Shown piece after piece: positions 8,120 to 18,203 of a DNA stretch of 64,000 bases. The position numbers and the translations under genes were made by a program. This stretch comes from Novosphingobium indicum (GTDB lineage: Bacteria > Pseudomonadota > Alphaproteobacteria > Sphingomonadales > Sphingomonadaceae), in the NCBI RefSeq assembly GCF_014645195.1, contig NZ_BMLK01000015.1:1-64000 (forward strand), written 5' to 3'. The notes under the pieces were generated by a model that saw only the letters and a program-made list of their open reading frames with translations, did no database searches and had not been told where the DNA came from. Numbering within the stretch: the first letter of the stretch is position 1; the number at the start of each line of letters is the position of its first letter.

Positions 8120-9004
8120 TCAGTCGCTCTCCGCATCCGGATTGAGGGGCGGGGGCGGCTCGTTCGGGCCCCAAACCTCTTCAACCATAACGAAGTCGGT
8201 ATCCGAAGGGTTGCTCAGCACACGGGCAATGGCGCCGTCGCGCAGGATCTCGGTCACGATCGCCATTGGCGTGCCGGGACGGTAGAGACCGCCCGAGCCG
8301 GAGGAGACCATGACATCGCCCTTCTTGAGCGGATTGATGCCAAGGTTGATCAGGCGCACCCGGATCGTCCCGTCTCCATGACCCTGCGCGAACGCGGGCA
8401 CACCGTCGCTGGCGCGACGAACAGGAACAAGGCTTTCGGTGTCGGTGATCAGCAACACGCGCGCACTCGTCGCGCCCACTTCGAGCACGCGGCCAACCAG
8501 TCCGGTTGCCGACCGTACCGGCATGCCCTTGGTGACACCGTCCTTGCGGCCAACATCGATGATGGCGAAGCGACGAACGCTCGCACTTGTGGAGCGGGTG
8601 AGACGCGCGGAGGCAACAACGTCTGGTTCGACGTCCTTGAGCGCGAGCAAGCGCTTCAGGCGACGGTTCTCGGCTTCGGTCGCCTGGGCCTCGACAAGGC
8701 GTACCTTGGCTTCTGCCAGCTCGCGTTCCAGCCGCGCATGTTCGCGCCCCGAAGTGAGATACCCGGCAATGCTCGCAAAGAAGTTCTTGCTGTAGCTACG
8801 GCCCGCTGCTGTCGCTTGCCCCATGGGCTCGGTCGCGTCCGTTGCAGCGGTGCGCACACCGGCAAAGGCTTCGGGTTTGACGATGGACACCGTAACCAGG
8901 CCGATGCCCACGACAAGACCCACCACGCCAGCAGTGTAACTCAGGAACGTCGCATTTTGCGCCCGGCGCGAAAATCCGAAGCGCCTATTGGCAGGCGGGG
9001 CCAT
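8120..9004 (-). CDS. mreC: Rod-shape periplasmic protein MreC
   Basis: 294 residues. A short basic cytoplasmic start and one membrane segment (about 20-42) precede a coiled coil around 80-115 (ERELAEAKVRLVEAQATEAE) and the beta-rich MreC core with the typical VGRKDGVTKGMPV and GLVGRVLEVG segments. MreC links cytoplasmic MreB to PBP2 and RodA in the periplasm. The chain ends in a Pro-rich acidic tail (EPPPPLNPDAESD). It lies 71 bp after mreB and 2 bp before mreD on the same strand. Confidence 0.95.
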   Translation of the reverse strand: MAPPANRRFGFSRRAQNATFLSYTAGVVGLVVGIGLVTVSIVKPEAFAGVRTAATDATEPMGQATAAGRSYSKNFFASIAGYLTSGREHARLERELAEAKVRLVEAQATEAENRRLKRLLALKDVEPDVVASARLTRSTSASVRRFAIIDVGRKDGVTKGMPVRSATGLVGRVLEVGATSARVLLITDTESLVPVRRASDGVPAFAQGHGDGTIRVRLINLGINPLKKGDVMVSSGSGGLYRPGTPMAIVTEILRDGAIARVLSNPSDTDFVMVEEVWGPNEPPPPLNPDAESD

Positions 9005-9075
9005 GCGCCATGCACTCCTGTATTCCTGGCGGCGGTCCCCTTGAGAGGCTGGCGCCGCCTCTTTGGCGACCTAAG

Positions 9076-10122
<1,047 letters not shown>

Positions 10123-10307
10123 CTAAAATCCGTTTTTTAACCAGTCTCTTGCCCGAAATAATTCGGAACAGTCGAAAGGCAGGTTGGCATGGAAGGGGCC
10201 CCCTTAGCCCATCGATTCGGGAAACGCCAAAATTTTGTGTCGATTTCTGGTGGGTTTCTCTCGGCATCCGTCTCGAATTGAAGCCGTTTCATCGCTAGGT
10301 CTTGGTC

Positions 10308-12128
10308 ATGCCCACAATTCGCCGCCTCCCTGAACATCTCGTCAACCGCATTGCTGCCGGTGAAGTGGTCGAGCGTCCGGCTTCCGCGCTCAAGGAACTC
10401 GTTGAAAACGCCATCGATGCCGGTGCGAATCAGATCACGATTCGGATCGCGTCGGGCGGGCTCGACATGATCGAGGTCACCGACGATGGGTGCGGGATGT
10501 CGCCAGACGAGATCGCGCTAGCGCTCGAACGTCACGCGACATCGAAGCTGCCCGACGAGCATATCGAGCAGGTCGCCACGCTGGGTTTCCGCGGCGAGGC
10601 TTTGCCATCGATCGGGTCGGTGGCGCGGCTGACGATCGAGAGCCGGCCGCACGACGCCGGCGAGGGCTGGAAGCGCGCCGTCGATCATGGCGAGACCGTG
10701 GCGGATGGCCCCGCTGCGCTGCCACCGGGGACGCGAATTCGGGTAGAGCAGCTCTTTGGCAAGGTTCCCGCCCGGCGCAAGTTCTTGCGCACGCCGCGCT
10801 CCGAATATGCCGCCTGCCAGGATGTCGTGCGCCGTCTCGCGATGGCCCGTCCGGACGTCGGGTTCGTGCTGGAGCATGACGGTCGCCGCGTCATTGCCGT
10901 GCAGCCGCGTGAGGAACTCGCGGCCCGTGTAGCCCGCCTTGTCGCGCGTGAACTGGCGGAGGACGGCGTGGTGATCGAGGCCGAGCGGGGCACGTCGCGG
11001 CTTACCGGCGTAGCAGGTCTGCCGACGTTCAACCGCGGTGTCGCCGATCACCAGTACCTGTTCGTCAACGGTCGTCCGGTGAAGGACCGGCTGCTCGTTG
11101 GTGCGGTGCGCGGCGCATACGCTGACATGCTCGCGCGGGACCGCCATGCGGTGCTGGCGCTGTTCCTCGAAATTCCGCCCGAGGAAGTCGACGTGAATGT
11201 CCATCCGGCCAAGACCGAGGTGCGTTTTCGCGATCCGGCCTTCATCCGCGGGTTTCTGGTGGGCGCTCTGCGGCATGCGCTCGAAGGCGCAGGACAGAAG
11301 AGTGCGCAGCCACCGTCCGCCAGTGCCATGGGCAATTGGCAGGTGGAACCTGTCGCTACTCCATCGCCCGCTGCACCCGCGCTGGGCTCACTCTTTGCGC
11401 GCGAATATTCCGCGCCCCGCACGCATGTGGGGGGCGCGCGGGTATCGGAGGCCGGCACGGCCTGGCGCTCGTATGAGGCCGAAATCATGGCCGAGCCGTC
11501 CGCCCGCGCAGAGGCGGTGGCGGAAGAGGCCGAGGAGGCGCTGCAATATCCGCTGGGGGTCGCCCGCGGACAGGTGGCGGGAACCTATATAGTTGCCGAA
11601 GCGCAGGACGGGCTTGTCATCGTCGATCAGCACGCCGCGCACGAACGTCTCGTGCTCGAACGGCTGAGAGCGGCAGGCGCCGAAGACGCCATGTCCCGCT
11701 CGCAGGCGCTGCTGTTGCCGGAAGTCGTGGAATTGGAGGAAACCGCCTGCGACGCGCTGGAAGACAAGATCGCCGATCTTGTTCGCTTCGGTCTTGCCAT
11801 CGAGCGTTTCGGACCGGGGGCGATGCTGGTGCGCGCCGTTCCCTCGGCGCTCGGCAAGAGCGACGTTCAAGCTCTTGTGCGCGATGTCGCCGACGATCTG
11901 GCGAAGAACGGCGATGCCCTGCTGCTGGGCGAAAAGCTCGATCTCGTGCTGGCCACAATGGCCTGTCACGGCTCCGTGCGGGCAGGGCGTTCTTTGAACG
12001 TTGCCGAGATGAATGCCCTCCTGCGTGAAATGGAGCGCACCCCGCGTTCGGGGCAATGCAACCATGGCCGCCCTACGTGGGTAAAACTGGCCCACGGTGA
12101 TATCGAGAAACTGTTCGGGCGCAAGTAG
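10308..12128 (+). CDS. mutL: DNA mismatch repair protein MutL
   Basis: 606 residues from ATG 10308 (a TTG two codons upstream is less likely). The N-terminal GHKL ATPase shows NAIDAGA, DDGCGM and GFRGEAL. A low-complexity linker around 330-410 leads to the C-terminal dimerisation and nuclease domain, with the endonuclease motif DQHAAHERLVLE in full (DQHA-x2-E-x4-E) and a CPHGRP-like CNHGRPTW near the end. It should therefore nick the new strand itself, as expected in bacteria lacking MutH. The last 18 codons are repeated in diverged form at 13017-13070. Confidence 0.96.
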   Translation: MPTIRRLPEHLVNRIAAGEVVERPASALKELVENAIDAGANQITIRIASGGLDMIEVTDDGCGMSPDEIALALERHATSKLPDEHIEQVATLGFRGEALPSIGSVARLTIESRPHDAGEGWKRAVDHGETVADGPAALPPGTRIRVEQLFGKVPARRKFLRTPRSEYAACQDVVRRLAMARPDVGFVLEHDGRRVIAVQPREELAARVARLVARELAEDGVVIEAERGTSRLTGVAGLPTFNRGVADHQYLFVNGRPVKDRLLVGAVRGAYADMLARDRHAVLALFLEIPPEEVDVNVHPAKTEVRFRDPAFIRGFLVGALRHALEGAGQKSAQPPSASAMGNWQVEPVATPSPAAPALGSLFAREYSAPRTHVGGARVSEAGTAWRSYEAEIMAEPSARAEAVAEEAEEALQYPLGVARGQVAGTYIVAEAQDGLVIVDQHAAHERLVLERLRAAGAEDAMSRSQALLLPEVVELEETACDALEDKIADLVRFGLAIERFGPGAMLVRAVPSALGKSDVQALVRDVADDLAKNGDALLLGEKLDLVLATMACHGSVRAGRSLNVAEMNALLREMERTPRSGQCNHGRPTWVKLAHGDIEKLFGRK

Positions 12129-12140
12129 GGTAAGCTGACG

Positions 12141-12935
12141 GTGTCTTCTAAGGGAAAAGTGGGGCTGGCGCTAGTCTTGGCAGTCTTAGTGACTGCAGGT
12201 TTGGCGGAAATGGTGAACTTGACCCATGACACGTGTGCCACCCGTCCTGACGGTAGTTTTCGTTGGACAAGGCCGCTCGAATGGTATTCGCACGCGGATT
12301 GTGATGTCTGGGAGGGCATTGAGCCAAAGAAGCCGATCCATTCGTTTGAGATAGATTATCGCAGCAGCAGGGTCCGGTTGCATCCCGATGGGCGCGCCTC
12401 CATCATTCTGAAGAAGGTCCGGAACGATGATTTCGGCATTTTCGGAAGTGGATCTGGGATGCTGAGGGTGAAATCTGAAGAGGCGCTTCGGCGCGAGGAT
12501 TACGTCGTCGTTTCAGGGATCGTCTCACCCGAGACGACCGCTCAAGTCACTGACTTGATTTCGCCAATGCGTGATTTTGCTGGCTGGACGTTCAGTGGAG
12601 AGAATCTGCAGGAATTCCTGTTCCCCGGTCTGACAGGTGAGGCGAAGACTCAGCTTGGGGATTACTTCCGCCTCGACGATGGTCGCACTCGGGTCGCGGT
12701 TTGCGCCGAACGGATTTTCGATTCAGGGCGAGGCTGGAGCATCCTTCACTGGAACGACGCCGATCAAAATTTTGGCGGTGTTTCGTCATTTGCCGACATA
12801 GGCTGTAACAGCCCGGCGGCTTCTGCCGGGGAGAGGCGGGCGAACAAAGCGGCAGAAATCCTCATCGAGGCGCTGGGTGCAAAAGATTTGGTCGACCGCA
12901 ATTATGCGCGCGTTGCCCACCCGGCGTGGCCGTGA
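12141..12935 (+). CDS. Unknown exported or membrane-anchored protein, 264 residues
   Basis: GTG start 12 bp after the mutL stop. A single hydrophobic segment (about 7-22, VGLALVLAVLVTAGLAEM) suggests a signal peptide or anchor; the rest looks globular and soluble with a few cysteines. I do not recognise the family and see no catalytic motif. G+C is about 54 percent by hand count over 12181-12600, clearly below its neighbours, and it lies between two versions of the mutL 3' end, so it looks acquired. It may be co-transcribed with mutL, since no terminator is visible between them. Confidence 0.75.
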   Translation: MSSKGKVGLALVLAVLVTAGLAEMVNLTHDTCATRPDGSFRWTRPLEWYSHADCDVWEGIEPKKPIHSFEIDYRSSRVRLHPDGRASIILKKVRNDDFGIFGSGSGMLRVKSEEALRREDYVVVSGIVSPETTAQVTDLISPMRDFAGWTFSGENLQEFLFPGLTGEAKTQLGDYFRLDDGRTRVAVCAERIFDSGRGWSILHWNDADQNFGGVSSFADIGCNSPAASAGERRANKAAEILIEALGAKDLVDRNYARVAHPAWP

Positions 12936-13016
12936 ACGGAACCTAGCGGACACACATTGGTTTTGATGGCCATGGGCAGGCGAAGCCGATGTTTTCAGAT
13001 TGTCTTTTGTGACTCC

Positions 13017-13070
13017 ACCTTGGTTAAACTAGCCCATCAGGATATAGAAAAGTTGTTTGGGCGAAAGTGA
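13017..13070 (+). repeat. Diverged second copy of the mutL 3' end
   Basis: These 18 codons, stop included, read T-L-V-K-L-A-H-Q-D-I-E-K-L-F-G-R-K and match the true mutL end at 12075-12128 (T-W-V-K-L-A-H-G-D and onward) at 15 of 17 residues. The DNA matches at 38 of 54 bases by hand, and most differences are silent third-position changes towards A or T. The stop TGA overlaps the ATG of the following lipoprotein gene. No mutL-like sequence precedes it, so it is a relic tail, not a gene. Confidence 0.85.
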
Positions 13071-13576
13071 TGCATTGGAAATTGCGAAGTCTGGTCGTTC
13101 CCGTCGCGGTGATGGGAGCGATGATCGGTGGCTGCGACACCAAGGAGGTCGAGCAGCAGGCCAGCGATACTGCGCGTGACGTCGCGATGGTGGAACGCAT
13201 GAGCGAGCCGCCGTTGCAGCCTGTCGTTCCCAGCCCGATTTCGGATGAGGACATGCAGCGTTACGGGCTGGACCGGGCTTCCTGCGCATTTCGCAAGGAA
13301 GGTGTCGAGCAGCCGTTGTTCCTTGCCGGGAGCCGGGAGGGTTTCACTCGCATTGATAACGAGATTCAGCGCTATGCGGCTAAACGCGCAACAGCGGATT
13401 TGCCCGGCGATGCGCGCACGAGCTATGTCGGTCTGGCCGGGTGGGTCGATCTCGTGAGGCTTCCCGACGAGGGTACCGGAGCAGGGCAAAACCATTGGCC
13501 CGCCCGCCTGATCCTTCACGACGCGCGTGAGCGCGTGGCCTTTACTGCTGATGGTTGGGTGACCTGCAAGGGCTGA
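13070..13576 (+). CDS. Small lipoprotein of unknown function
   Basis: 168 residues starting at the ATG inside TGATG, the stop of the duplicated mutL tail. An N-terminal hydrophobic segment ends in the lipobox-like IGGC (Cys about residue 18), so it should be a lipid-anchored periplasmic protein. The remaining chain has no motif I can assign; ISDEDMQRYGLDRASCAFR and TADGWVTCKG are recognisable only as the kind of sequence found in conserved alphaproteobacterial lipoproteins after mutL. The one-base stop-start overlap suggests that mutL and this gene were once directly coupled. Confidence 0.75.
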   Translation: MHWKLRSLVVPVAVMGAMIGGCDTKEVEQQASDTARDVAMVERMSEPPLQPVVPSPISDEDMQRYGLDRASCAFRKEGVEQPLFLAGSREGFTRIDNEIQRYAAKRATADLPGDARTSYVGLAGWVDLVRLPDEGTGAGQNHWPARLILHDARERVAFTADGWVTCKG

Positions 13577-13585
13577 GCGCGGCGG

Positions 13586-14332
13586 CTAGATCGGCCTGAT
13601 CAACATCCAGAGCGCCATGCCCATCATGAAGAGGTTCTCGGTCAGCGAAACGAACCCGAGCGGCACATCGCCCGCGCCGCCTACGCAGGCGCATTTCAAT
13701 TCGCGCTTCTGAACATAGACCGCGTAATAGACCGACACGGCGCCGATGCTGCCGATGGACAGGGCTATGGGTATTGCAAGCCAGGGCAGGATATGCGCTG
13801 TCATCAGCGCGCCCGCCGACCACTCGAGAAACGGATAGGCGTAGGCATAGGGGACCCATCTGCGCGCCAGCAAGTCGTAGCCCAGGAACATGCTCGAGAA
13901 CTTCGCGATGTCCTGAAGCTTGAGCATGGCGAGCAACATCATGGCGATCGACACGAACCATTCTGCCGAAAATACGGTCAAGGGGGTGCCGAATGATGCG
14001 GTGCTGGCTGCCAAGGCGGCGACGGCAGCGGTGATGAAGACGCAAAGCACCGGAACATAGCGCCCAATTGCGTTGTGGCTCGCTTCAAGACCGAAGAAGT
14101 TTCTGAGGTCTTCGTAGCCGCCGATGCGCTGCCCCGCGATGAAGGTCTGAGGCGTTGTGTCGACACCGTGTTCCCGTTTGAACGCGTCTGTTTTCTCACG
14201 AGACGTCAGCCAGTGATCTTCGATCCGGTATCCCTTGGTTTTCAGAAGGTGCTTGGACTTCAGGCCGAAGGGGCAGACGTGCTTGTCCATCACCATGCGG
14301 TAGACGACGGCTCGCTTGTTGGGGTCTGACAT
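13586..14332 (-). CDS. Glutaredoxin-MauE/DoxX fusion membrane protein
   Basis: 248 residues. Residues 1-85 form a glutaredoxin-like domain with the motif CPFG where dithiol glutaredoxins have CPYC, followed by DTTPQTFIAGQRIGGYEDL, the usual cis-Pro and glutathione-binding region. Residues about 90-248 hold four hydrophobic helices of MauE/DoxX type, with a cysteine pair KCACVGG in a loop before the last helix. MauE-like proteins help form disulfides in periplasmic enzymes. A reasonable inference is electron exchange between cytoplasmic thiols and a membrane disulfide carrier. The gene is convergent with the lipoprotein gene. Confidence 0.75.
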   Translation of the reverse strand: MSDPNKRAVVYRMVMDKHVCPFGLKSKHLLKTKGYRIEDHWLTSREKTDAFKREHGVDTTPQTFIAGQRIGGYEDLRNFFGLEASHNAIGRYVPVLCVFITAAVAALAASTASFGTPLTVFSAEWFVSIAMMLLAMLKLQDIAKFSSMFLGYDLLARRWVPYAYAYPFLEWSAGALMTAHILPWLAIPIALSIGSIGAVSVYYAVYVQKRELKCACVGGAGDVPLGFVSLTENLFMMGMALWMLIRPI

Positions 14333-14450
14333 TGGGCCACGCTATTGGTTCGTATTAAAAATCCTTGATGTTTAGCCAACGCAGCCCAGCTGCATTGGTG
14401 CCCGAAACGCGACGAACGGAGCGAAGAAATAAATCTGGCGCCTCAAGAGG

Positions 14451-15263
14451 CTACGAAAAGGTGCGTTTTGCACGCCCCATGTGGCTGCTGGGGTCGAGGT
14501 CCGGAATGACCCGGTACCGGGCGACGATAATGCTGAAGATGCCGAACAGCAGCAGGCCGAGAGCCACCAGTGTATGGACGGCGCCCATGTCGCGCATGTC
14601 GGCAATGGCGTTGCCCAGCGAGAGCGCCTCTTCGGTTTCCTCGAACCATGCCGATCGCAGCAGGGACCAGCCGATGAGCAGGAAGACGAGGCCGCGCGCT
14701 GCATAGCCGAACCGGCCCAGCCAGCACGTCCACGACGGAGCACGCGACGATACCCGCTTCATGAACTGCAGAGTGAGGGCCTGTTTTGCCTGGTAAATGC
14801 CGGCACCGAGAAGTCCGATTCCCACGATGCCGAGCGCGAGCGATCCGAATTCGTAAGAGAGCGCGGTCGATACCATTGCATGGGTCCGGTCTCCCGCATC
14901 CTGCTTGCTGCCGATGGCGAATTGCAGGGCGGACCATGCCAGGCCGAAATGGAGCAGGGCGCTGCAGAAATGACCCAGCCGTGCGGCCAGCCCCTTCGCT
15001 TCGGTCCCGTGATTTTCAGTATCCAGCAGAGCGCTGGACAGGCGGAACAGCCCGTAGCCGAGCAGCCCGACCGCGGCGAGGAACATGATTGCCGTTCCGC
15101 CGGGGATACTGTTCAGATATTCCAGCGCGCCCGACTGCCCTTGCTTGACGGTCTGGCTTTCAGCGGACGAAAGAGCCAGATACCCGAGCAGGGCATAAAC
15201 GATGCCGCGGGCGACGAAGCCAAGCCTCGCCATCCAAACGACCTTCTCAGACTTGTCGACCAT
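14451..15263 (-). CDS. DUF1206 family membrane protein
   Basis: 270 residues with six hydrophobic helices arranged as three similar pairs. Each begins with an aromatic, Gly-rich start such as MARLGFVARGIVYALLGYLA, RLGHFCSALLHFGLAWSA and RFGYAARGLVFLLIGWSL, the mark of the triplicated DUF1206 family. No function is established for the family that I can name. It stands alone between the redox fusion gene and ychF, all on the minus strand but with about 100 bp gaps. Confidence 0.85.
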   Translation of the reverse strand: MVDKSEKVVWMARLGFVARGIVYALLGYLALSSAESQTVKQGQSGALEYLNSIPGGTAIMFLAAVGLLGYGLFRLSSALLDTENHGTEAKGLAARLGHFCSALLHFGLAWSALQFAIGSKQDAGDRTHAMVSTALSYEFGSLALGIVGIGLLGAGIYQAKQALTLQFMKRVSSRAPSWTCWLGRFGYAARGLVFLLIGWSLLRSAWFEETEEALSLGNAIADMRDMGAVHTLVALGLLLFGIFSIIVARYRVIPDLDPSSHMGRAKRTFS

Positions 15264-15347
15264 TGGCTGTGCGTTTCCTCTGTTCCCTCACGGGACAGCT
15301 AACGCATAACAATGGGCAATGTGCCCGAACGCGGCGGTGCCTCGGAC

Positions 15348-16448
15348 TTAGACGTTGAACTTGAAGTGCATGACGTCACCGTCGCGCACCACGTAGTCCT
15401 TGCCTTCCTGACGTAGCTTGCCGCCTTCCTTGGCACCGCTTTCACCGCCCAGCGCCACGAAGTCCTCGTAGGCAATGGTTTCGGCGCGGATGAAGCCGCG
15501 CTGCATGTCGGTGTGGATTTCGCCGGCTGCGTCCGGAGCCTTGGCGCCCTTGTGAACGGTCCAGGCGCGCGCTTCCTTGGGACCGACGGTGAAGAAGGTC
15601 AGCAGGTCGAGCAATTCGTAACCGGCGCGAATGATCTGGGCGAGGCCCGCCTCGTGCAGGCCCATTTCCTCGAGGAACATCAGGCGTTCGTCCGCTTCCA
15701 TGCCTCCCAGTTCGGCCTCGATGGCGGCAGATACAATGACGGCGGTGGCATTCTCGGCCGCGGCCTTCTCGAAGACGCGCTTGGAGAATTCGTTGCCTTC
15801 TGCGGCGGCTTCCTCTTCCACGTTGCACACGTAGAGCACCGGCTTCGCGGTGAGGAGCTGGGCCTGACGGAAGACGCGGGCTTCTTCCTCGTCCCTGGGC
15901 TCGGTCAGGCGGGCTGGCTTGCCCTCTCGCAGCAGTTCGAGCGCCTGTCCCAGCACGGAGGCGGCGATCTTCGATTCCTTGTCGCCGCCGGTGGCCCGCT
16001 TCTGAGCGGCGGGCACGCGCTTTTCCAGGCTCTCGAGGTCCGAGAGCAGCAGCTCGGTCTCGACCGTCTCGGCGTCGGCGATGGGATCGACCTTGTTGTC
16101 GACGTGCTGGATGTCGTCGTTCTCGAAACAGCGCAGCACGTGGATGATCGCATCGACTTCGCGGATGTTGCCGAGGAACTGGTTGCCCAGGCCTTCACCC
16201 TTGGAAGCGCCGCGAACCAGACCGGCAATGTCGACGAAGGACAGCTGGGTCGGAATGATCTTCTGACTGCCGGCGATTTCGGCCAGCTTGTCGAGGCGCG
16301 GATCGGGAACGCCGACCTGCCCGACGTTGGGCTCGATCGTGCAGAACGGATAGTTCGCCGCCTGCGCCGCCTGTGTCTCGGTCAGTGCATTGAACAAGGT
16401 CGACTTGCCAACATTGGGCAGGCCCACGATCCCGCAACGGAAACCCAT
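15348..16448 (-). CDS. ychF: Redox-regulated ATPase YchF (OLA1 family)
   Basis: 366 residues, the standard length, from ATG 16448 preceded by GGAG; the frame runs further upstream but that part is not family-like. P-loop GLPNVGKST, switch segment [20 protein letters not shown], the NVEE motif that replaces the GTPase NKxD and allows ATP use, and a C-terminal TGS-like domain ([21 protein letters not shown]) are all visible. YchF binds ribosomes and modulates translation and oxidative-stress responses. It is divergent from the TPR lipoprotein gene. Confidence 0.96.
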   Translation of the reverse strand: MGFRCGIVGLPNVGKSTLFNALTETQAAQAANYPFCTIEPNVGQVGVPDPRLDKLAEIAGSQKIIPTQLSFVDIAGLVRGASKGEGLGNQFLGNIREVDAIIHVLRCFENDDIQHVDNKVDPIADAETVETELLLSDLESLEKRVPAAQKRATGGDKESKIAASVLGQALELLREGKPARLTEPRDEEEARVFRQAQLLTAKPVLYVCNVEEEAAAEGNEFSKRVFEKAAAENATAVIVSAAIEAELGGMEADERLMFLEEMGLHEAGLAQIIRAGYELLDLLTFFTVGPKEARAWTVHKGAKAPDAAGEIHTDMQRGFIRAETIAYEDFVALGGESGAKEGGKLRQEGKDYVVRDGDVMHFKFNV

Positions 16449-16569
16449 GTGATACTCCGGAAATGAAATTTGGCCGCCCATAGCGGCAGTGATCGGACTT
16501 GACCAGTTTGCCGAGAAAAACCTGCACGAGTTGACGGAAATTTCAGGCCTTCTGCGTAGGAAGGCGCGC

Positions 16570-18093
16570 ATGAAAAGGATTACCCGACTGGCCGTCCCCC
16601 TCGCTGCCCTCGCCGTCCTTGCCGGATGCGGCGACAGTCCCGAAACACTCCTTGCAAAAGCGCAAGAAAGCTATGCTGCGGAGAACTATCAGGCTGCGCG
16701 CCTGCAGCTGGCCTCGGCGCTTCGCGAAGAACCGGAGAACCAGAAGGTTCTGGCGTTGATGGCGCGTACGCAGCTACGCCTTGGCGAACCGGACGGCGCC
16801 GAAGGCATTCTGACACGCCTCGAGCGCATCGGATACAAGAGCGCCGATCTTTCCTGGATGAAGGCACAGGTCGCTCTTCTGCGAGAGAACCCCGAACAAG
16901 CGCTGCAGCTCGTCGGCAACGATACCTCCACCAATGGCTGGCGTGTCCGCGCCGAGGCTCACCTTGCCCTTGGCCACGATACCAAGGCGGTCGACGCCTA
17001 CAAGAACGGCATGGCCGCAGGCGATGACATTCAACTTGCCGAATCCTATGCGCGCTACCGGCTCGTTTCGGGAGATCCGGATGGTGCCGGATCGATCCTG
17101 CAGCGCATGGAAAAGATGGCGCCCGATGCGTACGAGACGAAGGCTCTTGCCGGGGATCTCGCCGCGGCGCGCGGGCAAACCGACAAGGCCATCGCAATCT
17201 ACAAGAAACTCGTCGCGGACTTTCCCGGTCGGACAGGGCCCTTGCTCGCACTGGCCAACCAGTACGACGCCAAGGGCAAGGTGGACGAGGCCAGCGACCT
17301 CGTGAAGGAAGCCGGAAAGCTCGATCCTGACAATGAACAGGTGGAAGCGCTGACGTATCAGCTCCTCGCCGAGAAGGGCGAGTGGGACAAGGTGCGCCTC
17401 GGCCTGCAGGGCAAGGAATCGCAGCTCGATCCCGGTTCAGGGCTGCAGATGCGCTACGCCGAAGCGATGCTGCGTCTGGGCCATGCCGAGCAGGCGCGCG
17501 TGATGTTCAACCGCGCGGTTCTGGCCTTGCCGGGCAATCCCTACGCAAAGATGATGCTGGGCGAGGCGCAGCTGGCGAGCGGTGATGCCGAAAGCGCATG
17601 GGCGACACTCAAGCCGCTGGCGATGAGCACGCTCGCGCCGCCGCCGATTATCGAAAGCGGCGCCAAGGCTGCCAAAGCGGTCGGCGCGCCTGAGGCGGCC
17701 AGCCTTGAAGCTCGAATGGAACCGTCGCGCCTCAAGCCGACCATGGCGCTGGTGGAAAAGGGCAATCTGGCCGTCATGCATCAGGACTGGCCGCAGGTGC
17801 TGAGGGTGTTCAGCAAGTTGCTTGAGAAGGGTGAGGACCCTGAAGTCCTGAAGCGTCTGGCCCTGGCCACGAGCAATCTCGGACGCCCGCAAGAGGCCAT
17901 CGGCTATGCCGACCGCGCTCTGGCGAAGTCTCCCACCAATCCCGACTATCTCTATCTGGCCGGCCTCGTGCGTCTCAACGCAGGGCTGGATCTGGTCCGC
18001 GCGCGCAACCTGCTGCAATCCGCGGCAAGCGCCGATCCCCGCAACACCGTGATCGCCCGCGATCTCAAGAAAGCGGAAGCCGCCGTCGGCTGA
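16570..18093 (+). CDS. TPR-repeat lipoprotein
   Basis: 507 residues from ATG 16570. The signal peptide ends in the lipobox VLAGC (Cys about residue 19), so the protein is probably lipid-anchored in the cell envelope. The rest is a chain of tetratricopeptide-like helix pairs, for example SYAAENYQAARLQLASALRE and KAIAIYKKLVADFPGRTGPL. TPR arrays hold protein complexes. The neighbouring convergent gene encodes a PEP-CTERM protein, and some exosortase systems include a TPR partner (PrsT), but that protein is longer, so the link is only a hint. Confidence 0.85.
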   Translation: MKRITRLAVPLAALAVLAGCGDSPETLLAKAQESYAAENYQAARLQLASALREEPENQKVLALMARTQLRLGEPDGAEGILTRLERIGYKSADLSWMKAQVALLRENPEQALQLVGNDTSTNGWRVRAEAHLALGHDTKAVDAYKNGMAAGDDIQLAESYARYRLVSGDPDGAGSILQRMEKMAPDAYETKALAGDLAAARGQTDKAIAIYKKLVADFPGRTGPLLALANQYDAKGKVDEASDLVKEAGKLDPDNEQVEALTYQLLAEKGEWDKVRLGLQGKESQLDPGSGLQMRYAEAMLRLGHAEQARVMFNRAVLALPGNPYAKMMLGEAQLASGDAESAWATLKPLAMSTLAPPPIIESGAKAAKAVGAPEAASLEARMEPSRLKPTMALVEKGNLAVMHQDWPQVLRVFSKLLEKGEDPEVLKRLALATSNLGRPQEAIGYADRALAKSPTNPDYLYLAGLVRLNAGLDLVRARNLLQSAASADPRNTVIARDLKKAEAAVG

Positions 18094-18156
18094 GACCGAC
18101 GACGGCTTCGAATTCCGGCCCCGACGGGAGCGACGGGCTGGATTTTCTTCCCTCTT

Positions 18157-18189
18157 GGCCGTTTCCGCGATGGGCGCGTGGAAACGGCC
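18157..18189. terminator. Hairpin between convergent genes
   Basis: Perfect 10-bp inverted repeat GGCCGTTTCC / GGAAACGGCC with a 13-base loop, placed between the convergent TPR and PEP-CTERM genes. There is no long T-run on either side, so it is a likely but not classical bidirectional terminator. Confidence 0.6.
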
Positions 18190-18203
18190 GGGAATTTCTG
18201 AAA

